This document shows, one piece after another, positions 45,625-54,810 of a DNA stretch of 64,000 bases (positions are counted from its first letter, which is position 1; the number at the start of each line of letters is the position of its first letter). The position numbers were made by a program, and so were the translations under genes. Below the pieces are notes generated by a model. It saw only the letters and a program-made list of their open reading frames with translations. It was not told the DNA's origin and ran no database searches. Origin of the DNA: Pseudomonas viridiflava. GTDB lineage: Bacteria; Pseudomonadota; Gammaproteobacteria; Pseudomonadales; Pseudomonadaceae. The DNA is taken from the NCBI RefSeq assembly GCF_900591205.1, contig NZ_UUPU01000001.1:558001-622000 (forward strand), written 5' to 3'.

Positions 45625-46539
45625 TCAAAGCTGCCGATTGGCATACATTCGGCACTCCGCCAGCAACGCCAGCAAGTTCGGGTCACGCTCCTTGGCCTTC
45701 AGAAACACCACACCAATATGCTGCTGCAACCTGTACCTGGGTTGCAGCGGTATCAGCTTCACGCGGTTTTCATACACCGCTGCAATTCTTCCCGGCAGCA
45801 GCGCATAACCCACCCCCGAACTGACCATGCTCAACAGCGTGAAAATGTCATTTACCTGCATCGCCACCTTCGGCTCGAACCCCGCCTGCTTGAACACCCG
45901 GTTGCCATCCTGGTGGGTGGCGAAGCCTTGGGTGAGGGTGATGAAAGTGGCGTCGCGCACGTCGGCCAGGTCGATTTGCTGCTCGCGGTCGAAGGGTGAG
46001 TCGGCTGGGGTGGCGAGGAAGATGTCGTCCGAGAACAGCGCGATCTGTTCGCAGTCGGGGTCGTTGGCGTGTTCATCGAGGGAGATCAGAATCGCGTCCA
46101 CCTCCATGTTCTTGAGCTTGTAGAGCAGGTCGAAGTTGGAGCCCAGGATCAGGTCGATATTCAGTTCGCTGCGCCTGATCTTCAGGCCCATGATCAGTTG
46201 CGGCACGGTTTTTACCGTGAGCGAATACAGCGAGCCGAGCTTGAAACGTTCGGCGGAAAACCCGGCGGCTTCGCGGGTCAGGCGCACGCTGTCGACCACA
46301 TCGGCGATGAGCTTTTGTGCGCGTTCTTCCAACACATAAGCGCTTTCCAGCGGCGTGAGGTTGCGCCCTTCGTGTTTGAACAGCGGGCAGCGCAGGGCGT
46401 TTTCCAGGGAGTGGATGGCGCGGTGCACGCTGACATTGCTGGTTTGCAGCTCGGCGGCGGCGCGGGCCAGGTTGCCGGTGCGCATGAACGCCAGGAAGAT
46501 CTCCAGTTTCTTGAGGGTGAATTCTTCGTCGATCAGCAT
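45625..46539 (-). CDS. mdcR: LysR-family regulator of malonate utilisation
   Basis: 304 aa. N-terminal winged HTH (LEIFLAFMRTGNLARAAAEL, VHRAIHSLENALRCPLF), then a periplasmic-binding-like effector domain. It is convergent with the mdc-mad operon, where MdcR is normally found in Pseudomonas. By family it should activate mdc genes in response to malonate. I could not identify its operator. Confidence 0.88.
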   Translation of the reverse strand: MLIDEEFTLKKLEIFLAFMRTGNLARAAAELQTSNVSVHRAIHSLENALRCPLFKHEGRNLTPLESAYVLEERAQKLIADVVDSVRLTREAAGFSAERFKLGSLYSLTVKTVPQLIMGLKIRRSELNIDLILGSNFDLLYKLKNMEVDAILISLDEHANDPDCEQIALFSDDIFLATPADSPFDREQQIDLADVRDATFITLTQGFATHQDGNRVFKQAGFEPKVAMQVNDIFTLLSMVSSGVGYALLPGRIAAVYENRVKLIPLQPRYRLQQHIGVVFLKAKERDPNLLALLAECRMYANRQL

Positions 46540-46576
46540 GGCCGTGGCTCTTGTTCGAATGCCGTCGATTGTGCCC

Positions 46577-47119
46577 CTAAAACCAGTTCACTCCCAGCCA
46601 TGCACTGCACAGGCCCAGCACCACGCCGAGGATGATCAGCCAGATCGCGTTGAGCCGCGTGTAATACACCACGGCGGCGCTGGCCAGGGTCAGCACCAGG
46701 CTGGTGGCGTTGCTTTCCAGGCTGTTCATCAGAATGTAGGTCGAGGCCAGGATCAGCCCGATTGAGAGCGGCAGCAGGCTACGTTTGACGCGCTGCACCC
46801 AGGGCGTGCGGGTGTGGTGCTCCAGCCAGCCGGCGCCGACGTAGGTCAGCACCGAACACGGCACCAGTTTGGCGGCCAGCGCCACCAACGCGCCCGGCAG
46901 GCCCGCTGCCTGCTGGCCGATAAATACCAGGAACATGCCATTGGGCCCGGGCAGTGCCTGGGAAAGGGCAAAAAACGCGACAAATTGTGCGTCGCTGATC
47001 CAGCGCATATCAGTGACGGTATAGCGGTGGATATCGCTGATGGCCACGGTATTGCCGCCGATCGACATCAGCGACCACAGCGCGCATTGGATCATCAAGT
47101 GCAGCAGCACGGTCTGCAT
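46577..47119 (-). CDS. Chromate transporter, second half-subunit
   Basis: 180 aa short-chain ChrA-type protein with about six helices. The CHR signature is seen as SIGGNTVAISDIHRY and FFALSQALPGPNGMFLVFIG. It shares a base with the stop of the preceding half-gene (TGATG), so the two are made together and should pair in the membrane as an antiparallel dimer. Whether chromate is the physiological substrate is not known. Confidence 0.88.
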   Translation of the reverse strand: MQTVLLHLMIQCALWSLMSIGGNTVAISDIHRYTVTDMRWISDAQFVAFFALSQALPGPNGMFLVFIGQQAAGLPGALVALAAKLVPCSVLTYVGAGWLEHHTRTPWVQRVKRSLLPLSIGLILASTYILMNSLESNATSLVLTLASAAVVYYTRLNAIWLIILGVVLGLCSAWLGVNWF

Positions 47120-47685
47120 CAGCCGGCCACCTTGTTCGAACCGATAAAGCTCAGGGCCAGCGAGCTTGGGATGCAGACCAACAACACCATCCACAGCGGC
47201 AACACGAAAATCGCCATCAACACAAAGGTCAGCACGAATGCGCTGTAGTTGGCGAGCGTCCTGGGCATGGCCTTGAGCAGCCGCAGGGTGGTGCCGAGCA
47301 TCAGCCCGGTGGCAATCGGCATCACGGCGCCGAAGATCTGCTGCACCACCTCATGGCTCCACCACTTGGCGAAGGCGAAACCGGCTAACACGGTGATCAG
47401 CGAGGGGAACAGGTACAGCCCGCAGACGGTCACAATCGCACCCGGCAGGCCATGCAGGCGCCGGCCGTAGATGATACCGACGTTGGCGATATTCGGGCCG
47501 GGGAAGAACTGGCCGGTGGTCAGCAGCTCATTGAAGCCTTGCTCGCTGACCCAGCGCCGGCGGTCGACCATCATCTGCCGTGCCCAGGGCATCACGCCGC
47601 CAAAGCCGAACAGGCCGACCATGGCGAAGTTGTAAAACAACTGCCATAGGCTGGGATGAGGCGGGGCGGGTTCAAGCTCGGGCAT
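47119..47685 (-). CDS. Chromate transporter, first half-subunit
   Basis: 188 aa CHR-domain membrane protein with FAMVGLFGFGGVMPWARQMM and TGQFFPGPNIANVGIIYG, the typical FGG and PGPN motifs. The ATG at 47685 has GGAAG five bases ahead; in-frame upstream ATGs at 47712 and 47835 lack such a site. Confidence 0.88.
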   Translation of the reverse strand: MPELEPAPPHPSLWQLFYNFAMVGLFGFGGVMPWARQMMVDRRRWVSEQGFNELLTTGQFFPGPNIANVGIIYGRRLHGLPGAIVTVCGLYLFPSLITVLAGFAFAKWWSHEVVQQIFGAVMPIATGLMLGTTLRLLKAMPRTLANYSAFVLTFVLMAIFVLPLWMVLLVCIPSSLALSFIGSNKVAG

Positions 47686-47833
47686 GGGAACTTCCGACAG
47701 GATGAAGCGCATGATCCATCGGGACAGGGTCGTTGGGCAAATGAAGAAAAGGTTGTTACCTGGCCAGCCGCTGTCGGCGTCAGAATGCAGGTAGCACAAC
47801 CAAGTGGTAACGGTTATTCGAGGTGAGTGACAC

Positions 47834-48451
47834 ATGTATCACGGGGAACGATTCAACGCCTGGAGCCATTTGGCCGGGGCGGTTGCCGCTTTTATCGGCG
47901 CAGTATGGATGTTGGTGGTGGCGAGCCTGGACGGCAGCCCCTGGAAGATCGTCAGCGTGGCGATTTATGGCTTTACGTTGTTGGTGCTGTATAGCGCCTC
48001 CACCGTGTATCACAGCGTGCAGGGGCGGCGAAAAGAGATCATGCAGAAGGTTGATCACTTTTCGATCTACCTGCTGATCGCCGGCAGTTACACGCCGTTT
48101 TGCCTGGTGACCTTAAGAGGCCCGTGGGGCTGGACGCTGTTTGGAATTGTGTGGGGGCTGGCGGTGATCGGCATCCTGCAGGAGATCAAGCCGCGCTCCG
48201 AGGCGCGGATTTTGTCGATCGTGATCTACGCGGTGATGGGCTGGATTGTGCTGGTGGCGGTCAAGCCGCTGATGGCTGCGCTGGGTACGGCGGGGTTTGT
48301 GTGGCTGGCGTCGGGCGGGGTGTTGTACACCGTCGGCATTATCTTTTTTGCCCTGGAGGACCGCCTGCGGCATTCCCATGGCATCTGGCATTTGTTCGTG
48401 ATCGGCGGGAGCTTGCTGCACTTTGTGGCGATCATGCACTACGTGCTCTGA
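47834..48451 (+). CDS. Haemolysin III / PAQR family membrane protein
   Basis: 205 aa with seven hydrophobic helices. It opens with ERFNAWSHLAGAVAAFIGAVW and carries the SxxYHS (YSASTVYHS), DHFSIYLLIAGSYTPFCL and C-terminal HGIWHLFVIGGSLLHFVAI motifs that place the conserved metal-binding Ser/Asp/His of the family. Despite the name, haemolysis is not an established function of such proteins. Confidence 0.9.
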   Translation: MYHGERFNAWSHLAGAVAAFIGAVWMLVVASLDGSPWKIVSVAIYGFTLLVLYSASTVYHSVQGRRKEIMQKVDHFSIYLLIAGSYTPFCLVTLRGPWGWTLFGIVWGLAVIGILQEIKPRSEARILSIVIYAVMGWIVLVAVKPLMAALGTAGFVWLASGGVLYTVGIIFFALEDRLRHSHGIWHLFVIGGSLLHFVAIMHYVL

Positions 48452-48453
48452 CC

Positions 48454-48539
48454 TGTGGGCGCTGGCTTGCCTGCGATAGCATCGCCTCGGCATAACTGAT
48501 AGACCGGGCCGCCTGCATCGCAGGCAAGCCAGCTCCCAC
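48454..48539. repeat. REPIN
   Basis: TGTGGGCGCTGGCTTGCCTGCGATAG ... GCATCGCAGGCAAGCCAGCTCCCAC, between convergent haemolysin III and rsmE genes. Confidence 0.88.
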
Positions 48540-48564
48540 GTTGGAATGGGTTTGCAGTGCGAGG

Positions 48565-49284
48565 TTAGAAGTCGCCCCACAGTTGCTGGGCTACCGCCAA
48601 CGCCACTACCGGCGCCGTCTCGGTACGCAGCACCCGCGGGCCGAGGCGGGCGGCGTGGTAGCCGGCGCCTTGAGCCGCTTCGACTTCGCCATCGGTCAGC
48701 CCACCCTCAGGCCCGATCAGAAACGCCAGGCTCGCAGGTTTGGCGTGGCTGACCATGGGCTCGGCCACCGGGTGCAGCACCAGCTTGAGGTCCGCCTTCG
48801 TCTGCTTCAACCAGTCCGCCAGCAACAGCGGCGGGTGAATCACCGGCACCGTCGAGCGCCCACATTGCTCGCACGCGCTGATCGCCACCTGGCGCCAGTG
48901 CAGCAGGCGTTTGTCGGCGCGTTCGTCTTTGAGGCGGACTTCGCAGCGCTCGCTGAAAATCGGCGTGATTGCATTCACGCCAAGCTCAGTGGCTTTCTGG
49001 ATCGCCCAGTCCATGCGCTCGCCCCGGGACAGGCCCTGGCCAAGGTGGATGTGCAGCGGCGATTCGGGCTGGCCGGCGAGGCTTTGCGTCAGTTGCACGG
49101 TGACGCGTTTTTTACCGACTTCCAGCAAGCTGCCCAGAAACTCCTGGCCGGAGCCGTCGAACAGCTGCACGGCGTCGCCTTCAACCATGCGCAACACGCG
49201 GCTGATGTAGTGCGCCTGGGCTTCGGGCAATTCGTGATCGCCGATGCTCAGCGGGGTGTCGGTGAAGAAGCGGGACAGTCTCAT
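48565..49284 (-). CDS. rsmE: 16S rRNA (uracil1498-N3)-methyltransferase
   Basis: SPOUT-class methyltransferase, 239 aa. The SAM knot motif is LAFLIGPEGGLTDGEVEAA, with LGPRVLRTETAPVVAL at the C-terminus, both diagnostic of RsmE. The gene lies beside bioA, as in other pseudomonads. Confidence 0.95.
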   Translation of the reverse strand: MRLSRFFTDTPLSIGDHELPEAQAHYISRVLRMVEGDAVQLFDGSGQEFLGSLLEVGKKRVTVQLTQSLAGQPESPLHIHLGQGLSRGERMDWAIQKATELGVNAITPIFSERCEVRLKDERADKRLLHWRQVAISACEQCGRSTVPVIHPPLLLADWLKQTKADLKLVLHPVAEPMVSHAKPASLAFLIGPEGGLTDGEVEAAQGAGYHAARLGPRVLRTETAPVVALAVAQQLWGDF

Positions 49285-49306
49285 TTCTGTTCTCTGGAAA
49301 AAGTTT

Positions 49307-49475
49307 TATGGCGAGCGTGCTACTTGTGGCGAGCCCGTTTGTTGTAGCGAGCGGGCTTGCCCGCGTTGGGCTGCGAAGCAGCCCCAAAACCGGCTATCGC
49401 GTTTTATCTAACGGATTGCGGTGCTCTTGCTGGGGCTGCTGCGCAGCCCAACGCGGGCAAGCCCGCTCGCCACAA
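49307..49475. repeat. Two-hairpin REP element with an 18-bp tandem head
   Basis: Three head-to-tail 18-bp units start at 49307, 49325 and 49343 (TATGGCGAGCGTGCTACT, TGTGGCGAGCCCGTTTGT, TGTAGCGAGCGGGCTTGC). The last one merges into the REP arm, then TTGGGCTGCGAAGCAGCCCC, a spacer, and the inverted right half ending GCCCGCTCGCCACAA. Same class as 23196-23375 and 52391-52630. Confidence 0.88.
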
Positions 49476-49483
49476 CCGCGTGT

Positions 49484-50890
49484 TTAGCCGGGATCGCGGA
49501 AGCCTGGGTGGAAATCGTTCGGCACCGCCACACTGACTTTGCTGTTGGTGGCGATGTCGATCCCTTCGCTGGCGACTTCGGCGAGGAAGTCGATCTGCTC
49601 CGGCGTAATCACATACGGCGGCAGGAAGTACACCACGCTGCCCAGCGGTCGCAACAGCGCGCCGCGTTCCAGAGCGTGCTCGAACACCTTCAGGCCGCGA
49701 CGCTCCTGCCACGGGTAGGCGGTCTTGGTGGCTTTGTCCTGGACCATCTCAATGGCCAGTACCATGCCGGTCTGGCGCACTTCCGATACGTGCGGGTGGT
49801 CCACCAGATGTGCGGTGGCCGTGGCCATGCGCTGGGCCAGGGCCTTGTTGTTTTCGATGACGTTGTCTTCTTCGAAGATATCCAGGGTCGCCAGAGCTGC
49901 CGCGCAGGCCAGCGGGTTGCCGGTGTAGCTGTGGGAATGCAGGAAGGCGCGCAGGGTCGGGTAGTCGTCGTAGAAGGCGTCGTAGACGTCGTCGGTAGTG
50001 ACCACGGCCGCCAACGGCAGGTAGCCGCCGGTCAGGGCCTTGGACAGGCACAGGAAGTCCGGGCGAATGCCTGCCTGCTCACAGGCGAACATCGTGCCGG
50101 TGCGGCCGAAGCCTACGGCGATTTCGTCATGGATCAGGTGCACGCCGTAGCGGTCGCAGGCTTCACGCAGCAGCTTGAGGTACACCGGGTGGTACATGCG
50201 CATGCCGCCGGCGCCCTGGATCAGCGGTTCGACGATTACGGCGGCGACGGTGTCGTGGTGCTCGGCCAGGGTCTGTTCCATGGCCAGGAACAGAGTGCGC
50301 GAGTGCTCTTCCCAGCTCATGCCTTCGGGGCGCAGGTAGCAATCCGGGCTCGGCACTTTGATAGTGTCGAGCAACAGCGCCTTGTAGGTTTCGGTAAACA
50401 GCGGCACGTCGCCTACCGACATCGCGGCGATGGTTTCGCCGTGGTAGCTGTTGGTCAGAGTGACGAAGCGTTTTTTGTTCGGCAGGCCGCGGTTGAGCCA
50501 GTAGTGGAAGCTCATCTTCAACGCGACTTCGATGCACGATGACCCGTTATCGGCGTAGAAGCAGCGGGTCAGCCCCTCGGGCGTCATCGCCACCAGGCGC
50601 TCGGACAGCTCAATCACCGGCTGGTGGCTGAAACCGGCGAGGATCACGTGTTCCAGTTGGTCGACCTGGTCCTTGATACGCTGGTTGATGCGCGGGTTGG
50701 CGTGGCCGAACACGTTGACCCACCAGGAGCTGACGGCGTCGAGGTAGCGCTTGCCTTCGAAGTCTTCCAGCCACACGCCTTCACCGCGTTTGATCGGGAT
50801 CAGCGGTAGTTGCTGGTGGTCTTTCATCTGGGTGCAGGGATGCCACAGCACGGCGAGGTCGCGTTGCATCCACTGGTTGTTCAAGCCCAT
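49484..50890 (-). CDS. bioA: Adenosylmethionine-8-amino-7-oxononanoate aminotransferase
   Basis: PLP enzyme of biotin synthesis that aminates KAPA to DAPA using SAM. It is 468 aa, class-III aminotransferase. It opens with LWHPCTQMKDHQ. The PLP lysine lies in DFLCLSKALTGGYLPLA, and HDEIAVGFGRTGTMFACE precedes it. Start at 50890 (MGLNNQWMQRDLAVLWHP). It is not linked here to bioBFHCD. Confidence 0.96.
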   Translation of the reverse strand: MGLNNQWMQRDLAVLWHPCTQMKDHQQLPLIPIKRGEGVWLEDFEGKRYLDAVSSWWVNVFGHANPRINQRIKDQVDQLEHVILAGFSHQPVIELSERLVAMTPEGLTRCFYADNGSSCIEVALKMSFHYWLNRGLPNKKRFVTLTNSYHGETIAAMSVGDVPLFTETYKALLLDTIKVPSPDCYLRPEGMSWEEHSRTLFLAMEQTLAEHHDTVAAVIVEPLIQGAGGMRMYHPVYLKLLREACDRYGVHLIHDEIAVGFGRTGTMFACEQAGIRPDFLCLSKALTGGYLPLAAVVTTDDVYDAFYDDYPTLRAFLHSHSYTGNPLACAAALATLDIFEEDNVIENNKALAQRMATATAHLVDHPHVSEVRQTGMVLAIEMVQDKATKTAYPWQERRGLKVFEHALERGALLRPLGSVVYFLPPYVITPEQIDFLAEVASEGIDIATNSKVSVAVPNDFHPGFRDPG

Positions 50891-51163
50891 CGGTTATCTC
50901 CTCGAAGCGGTCCTGCGCCCGGCGCAGGCGAAACAATCGCGCAAGCCTATGCAATGGGCGGCTGTGCCACAACCCATTGCGGATGAATTGGAGGTAAAGA
51001 CAGGACGGACTGTCACGTTTCCCAGGAATAGTCCTTAATCCATTGTTAACGTACTGTGCATACCCTCAAGATCATATTTTTCGATATTTCAAAGCGAAAT
51101 TTTCGGCTTTAATTCGATAGGTAAATCGCTAGTCTTGGGCATAGTTCTTACAGGATCTTAGGA

Positions 51164-51715
51164 ATGCAGCTACAGAACTCACCGACCCGCTATGGTTGGA
51201 TAAGCGTTATTTTGCACTGGGGCGTGGCTTTGGCGGTGTTTGGTCTGTTCGGCCTCGGCCTGTGGATGGTCGGCCTCGACTATTACGACGGCTGGCGCAA
51301 ACATGGCCCGGAATTGCACAAAAGCATTGGCATCACGCTCTTCGCCATCATGCTGGTACGTATCGTCTGGCGCCTGCTCAGCCCGCCGCCGCCACCGCTG
51401 GCCAGCTACAGCCGCATGACGCGTATTGGCGCTGCGTTTGGCCATGCGTTCCTTTATCTCGGGCTGTTTGCCGTGATGATTGCCGGTTACCTGATTTCCA
51501 CCGCAGACGGTGTCGGTATCCCGGTGTTTGGCCTGTTTGAAATTCCTGCCGTGGTTTCCGGGCTACCGGACCAGGCAGACAACGCCGGCCTGGTGCACCT
51601 GTACCTCGCCTGGGTGTTGGTGGTCTTCGCCGGGTTGCACGGCGTAGCTGCGTTGAAACACCACTTTATAGATCGTGATGCGACCCTCACGCGAATGCTG
51701 GGGCGCAAAGCCTGA
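51164..51715 (+). CDS. Cytochrome b561 family membrane protein
   Basis: 183 aa with four membrane helices and haem-ligand histidines in helix regions ([50 protein letters not shown]). An AGGA site lies eight bases before the ATG at 51164. The preceding 120 bases are AT-rich and likely hold the promoter. It pairs with yceI, as is usual for this family, and probably hands electrons to or from the quinone pool. Confidence 0.92.
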   Translation: MQLQNSPTRYGWISVILHWGVALAVFGLFGLGLWMVGLDYYDGWRKHGPELHKSIGITLFAIMLVRIVWRLLSPPPPPLASYSRMTRIGAAFGHAFLYLGLFAVMIAGYLISTADGVGIPVFGLFEIPAVVSGLPDQADNAGLVHLYLAWVLVVFAGLHGVAALKHHFIDRDATLTRMLGRKA

Positions 51716-51747
51716 TGTTCAACCTCGACTCACAAGGAATAGAAAGC

Positions 51748-52326
51748 ATGTTGAAAAAGACGCTCGCCGCTCTGGCAATCGGTACTGCTCTGCTGTCTGC
51801 CGGTCAGGTGATGGCCGCTGACTACAAGATCGACAAAGAAGGCCAGCACGCCTTCATCGACTGGAAAATCAGCCACCTGGGCTATAGTTACATCCACGGC
51901 ACCTTCAAGGACTGGGATGGTTCTTTCAGCTGGGATGCCGCCAAGCCTGAAGCCAGCAAAATCGCGGTCGATGTGAAAACCGCCAGCCTGTGGTCCAACC
52001 ACGCAGAGCGTGACAAGCACATCGCCAGCAAGGACTTCCTGGATGTTGGCAAGTTTGCCGACGCCAAGTTCGTCTCCACCGCCGTTAAATCCACCGGCGA
52101 AAAAACCGCCGACGTGACCGGCGACCTGACTTTCCACGGCGTGACCAAGCCTGTGGTCTTCAAGGCTACTTTCAACGGTGAAGGCAAGGACCCATGGGGC
52201 GGCGAACGTGCTGGCTTCAATGCCACCACCACGCTGAACCTGAACGACTTCGGCATCAAAGGCCCGGGCCCGTCTTCCCAGACCGTGGACCTGGACATTT
52301 CGCTGGAAGGTGTCAAAGCGAAGTAA
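51748..52326 (+). CDS. YceI family periplasmic lipid-binding protein
   Basis: 192 aa. The signal peptide [23 protein letters not shown] is cleaved before [20 protein letters not shown]. The lipocalin-like fold of YceI proteins binds polyisoprenoids. [17 protein letters not shown] is the family core. The ATG at 51748, 33 bases into the open frame, is chosen for the signal peptide. Confidence 0.94.
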   Translation: MLKKTLAALAIGTALLSAGQVMAADYKIDKEGQHAFIDWKISHLGYSYIHGTFKDWDGSFSWDAAKPEASKIAVDVKTASLWSNHAERDKHIASKDFLDVGKFADAKFVSTAVKSTGEKTADVTGDLTFHGVTKPVVFKATFNGEGKDPWGGERAGFNATTTLNLNDFGIKGPGPSSQTVDLDISLEGVKAK

Positions 52327-52341
52327 TTTCGCTGGCGGCAT

Positions 52342-52374
52342 AAAAAAACCGGATCGTGAGATCCGGTTTTTTTT
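52342..52374 (+). terminator. Rho-independent terminator of yceI
   Basis: AACCGGATC-GTGA-GATCCGGTT followed by T8, 17 bases after the stop. Confidence 0.93.
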
Positions 52375-52390
52375 GGCCTGCGCAAAACCC

Positions 52391-52630
52391 TGTGGCAAGG
52401 GCGCGTGTTGTGGCAAGAGGACTTGCTGTGGCAAGGGCGCCTTTTGTGGCAAGAGGGCTTGTGTGGCGAGCGAGCTTGCTCGCGTTGGGCTGCGAAGCGG
52501 CCCCAAAACCTGGCCACTCGGTGCGGCAGAAAAAACGCGGCCGCGCTAGAAGGGGCTGCTGCGCAGCCCAACGCGAGCAAGCTCGCTCGCCACAGCAAGC
52601 TCGCTTGCCACAACAAGGGCGCTCATTGCC
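52391..52630. repeat. Two-hairpin REP element with 18-bp tandem arrays on both sides
   Basis: Left array: five 17-18-bp units of TGTGGCAAGAGGGCTTG type starting at 52391, 52409, 52427, 52445 and 52462. Core: GCGAGCTTGCTCGCG, TTGGGCTGCGAAGCGGCCCC, spacer, and the inverted right half. Right array: GCAAGCTCGCTCGCCACA (52577), GCAAGCTCGCTTGCCACA (52595), ACAAGGGCGCTCATTGCC (52613). It fills the 369-base gap between yceI and rhlE, which holds no gene. Confidence 0.88.
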
Positions 52631-52642
52631 GGGAAGGCCAAA

Positions 52643-52678
52643 CAAAAATGCCCCGTATCTTTCGATACGGGGCATTTT
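52643..52678 (-). terminator. Rho-independent terminator of the DEAD-box helicase gene
   Basis: AAATGCCCCGTATC-TTTC-GATACGGGGCATTTT, with T-runs on both sides, 18 bases after the helicase stop. Confidence 0.9.
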
Positions 52679-52695
52679 CTATGGCGCTTTGAAAC

Positions 52696-54588
52696 TCAGC
52701 GGTTGCGCGTCAGCAGCGCTGGTTTTTCACCACGAGGACGGCCTGGCAGTTGGTCCAACTGCTCGGGTGTCGGGAAGCGATCAGCTTTCGACTCCTTGTG
52801 GATGATTTTCGGCGCCGGGCCACCGCGAGGGTTCTGGACGGCTGGCTCGGACAAGCGCGGCTGGTCGTCACGGGATGGGCGACGGTTGTTGCTGCGCGAA
52901 TCTTCACGACGCGCCTGACCGTCACGCGGAGCACCGTTGCGCGGTCCGCTGCGTTTGGCCGGTGGAGTGCCGGTGGTGCCGCCGCTGCTGTTGCGTGGGC
53001 CGTTCTGACGACCGCCCTGTGGCTGGCCGCCACGTGGCGCACCGCTGCCGGTGCCTGCGCCCTGGGCTGGAGCGCCTGGGCGGCGACCACGACCCTGGGC
53101 CGGTTTGGCCTGGGGCACGTAGTCGACGCGGTTACCGAAGTTATCCACATCGTCGTCGAGGAACTCGTCCGGGGCGCGGTCAGCTGCAGCGCGTGGTGGC
53201 TGGCTCGGCTGGCGCTGTTCGCGGGCCGGGGTGCCTTCACGCGGCTTCTGCTCGCGGGCCGGGCGTTCGCCACGGCCGTTGGTTGGCGCTTTTTCCTTGC
53301 CGCCCTTGTCTTTGCCCTTGTCGCGACGGCCACCGCCACCACCGCCGCCGTTCGGGCCATCGCCCTTCGGACCGCGTGGGTTGCGTGGGTTACGCACGTC
53401 CGGACGCTCGCGTGCTTCAGGCTTCTCGGCCTCTACAGCACTGGCATCGAAGCCCATCAGGTCGCCGTCGGCGATTTTCTGCTTGGTCATGCGCTCGATG
53501 CTTTTCAGCAGTTTTTCTTCGTCCGGTGCGACCAGCGAGATGGCCTCGCCCGAACGACCGGCACGGCCGGTACGGCCGATACGGTGCACGTAGTCTTCAT
53601 CGACGTTCGGCAGCTCGAAGTTGACCACGTGTGGCAACTGGTCGATATCCAGGCCGCGGGCGGCGATATCGGTGGCGACCAGGATGCGCACGGAGCCGGC
53701 CTTGAAGTCGGCCAGGGCTTTGGTGCGCGCGTTCTGGCTCTTGTTGCCGTGGATGGCGACAGCGGTTAGGCCGTGCTTGTCCAGATACTCGGCCAGGCGG
53801 TTGGCGCCGTGCTTGGTGCGGGTGAACACCAGCACCTGTTCCCAGGCGCCGGCGGTGATCAGGTGCGCCAGCAGCGCACGCTTGTGGCTGGCGGCCAGGC
53901 GGAATACGCGTTGTTCGATACGCTCGACCGTGGTGTTCGGCGGCGTGACTTCGATGCGTTCCGGGTTGTGCAGCAGCTTGCCGGCCAGGGCGGTGATGTC
54001 CTGGGAGAACGTTGCCGAGAACAGCAGGTTCTGACGTTTGGCCGGCAGGCGGGCGAGGACCTTTTTCACGTCATGGACAAAGCCCATGTCGAGCATGCGG
54101 TCGGCTTCGTCCAGCACCAGGATTTCCACGTGGGACAAGTCGACGCTGCCTTGGCCGCACAGGTCGAGCAAACGACCCGGGCACGCCACCAGCACGTCAA
54201 CGCCACGGGACATGGCCTGAACCTGTGGGTTCATGCCAACGCCGCCGAAGATGCAGGCACTGACGAACTTCAAGTCGCGGGCATACAGCTTGAAGCTGTC
54301 GTGCACCTGGGCTGCGAGTTCGCGGGTAGGGGTCAGGACCAGCACACGCGGTTGGCGCGGGCCGTGACGCTGGGATTTGTCCGGGTGACCGTTGGGGAAC
54401 AACCGCTCCAGAATCGGGAGGGCGAAGCCACCGGTTTTACCAGTACCTGTCTGAGCCGCAACCATCAGGTCGCGACCTTGCAACACGGCGGGAATGGCCC
54501 GCTGTTGCACCGGAGTAGGCTCGGTATAGCCCGCTGCCTCGATGGCGCGGACTAAAGCCTCGGAGAGACCGAGGGAAGCAAAGGACAT
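52696..54588 (-). CDS. rhlE: DEAD-box ATP-dependent RNA helicase, RhlE type
   Basis: 630 aa. The helicase core (about 1-390) has [48 protein letters not shown] and [14 protein letters not shown] long tail of about 240 residues is very rich in Arg, Gly, Pro and Asn ([18 protein letters not shown] and similar) and should bind RNA. Position before metF and ahcY matches the RhlE1 gene of P. aeruginosa. The ATG at 54588 ([20 protein letters not shown]) is the usual start. The leader of some 200 bases is unusually long. Confidence 0.94.
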   Translation of the reverse strand: MSFASLGLSEALVRAIEAAGYTEPTPVQQRAIPAVLQGRDLMVAAQTGTGKTGGFALPILERLFPNGHPDKSQRHGPRQPRVLVLTPTRELAAQVHDSFKLYARDLKFVSACIFGGVGMNPQVQAMSRGVDVLVACPGRLLDLCGQGSVDLSHVEILVLDEADRMLDMGFVHDVKKVLARLPAKRQNLLFSATFSQDITALAGKLLHNPERIEVTPPNTTVERIEQRVFRLAASHKRALLAHLITAGAWEQVLVFTRTKHGANRLAEYLDKHGLTAVAIHGNKSQNARTKALADFKAGSVRILVATDIAARGLDIDQLPHVVNFELPNVDEDYVHRIGRTGRAGRSGEAISLVAPDEEKLLKSIERMTKQKIADGDLMGFDASAVEAEKPEARERPDVRNPRNPRGPKGDGPNGGGGGGGRRDKGKDKGGKEKAPTNGRGERPAREQKPREGTPAREQRQPSQPPRAAADRAPDEFLDDDVDNFGNRVDYVPQAKPAQGRGRRPGAPAQGAGTGSGAPRGGQPQGGRQNGPRNSSGGTTGTPPAKRSGPRNGAPRDGQARREDSRSNNRRPSRDDQPRLSEPAVQNPRGGPAPKIIHKESKADRFPTPEQLDQLPGRPRGEKPALLTRNR

Positions 54589-54810
54589 GAGTAATCCTGT
54601 TTTAGTTAGGGCTTGGCCCAAAGGGATAATCTTGCCGGGCGCGAATGGCGCTTAGGGGAGCGCAATCCCGTCCGGTCCTGCTGCGTCTGGCGGGCACTCC
54701 ACCGGCTCGCGCGGGGCTGAAAGCTGCGCAGTAGCGGGGTTAGGTGCCTTTTTCAAGACCTCAGCGGCCGGGCGTAAGCCTGGCGGAAAGGCCGGAGTAT
54801 AACAGAGCAA
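54589..54810 (-). promoter_or_regulatory. Long leader/promoter region of rhlE
   Basis: A TATACT box on the minus strand at 54801-54796 would give a transcript leader of about 200 bases, GC-rich and with several possible stems. Long structured leaders are common for cold-shock-controlled helicase mRNAs, but I see no decisive motif and no good -35. Confidence 0.35.

Noticed and set aside
47119..47835. Longer start for the first chromate-transporter half-gene at 47835
   Set aside because: The extra 50 residues are not membrane-like and lack a ribosome site; GGAAG before 47685 fits better.
54640..54800. Possible 4.5S or other small RNA gene in the rhlE leader
   Set aside because: I could not find the conserved SRP RNA tip or any other recognisable RNA core; a structured leader is the simpler reading.
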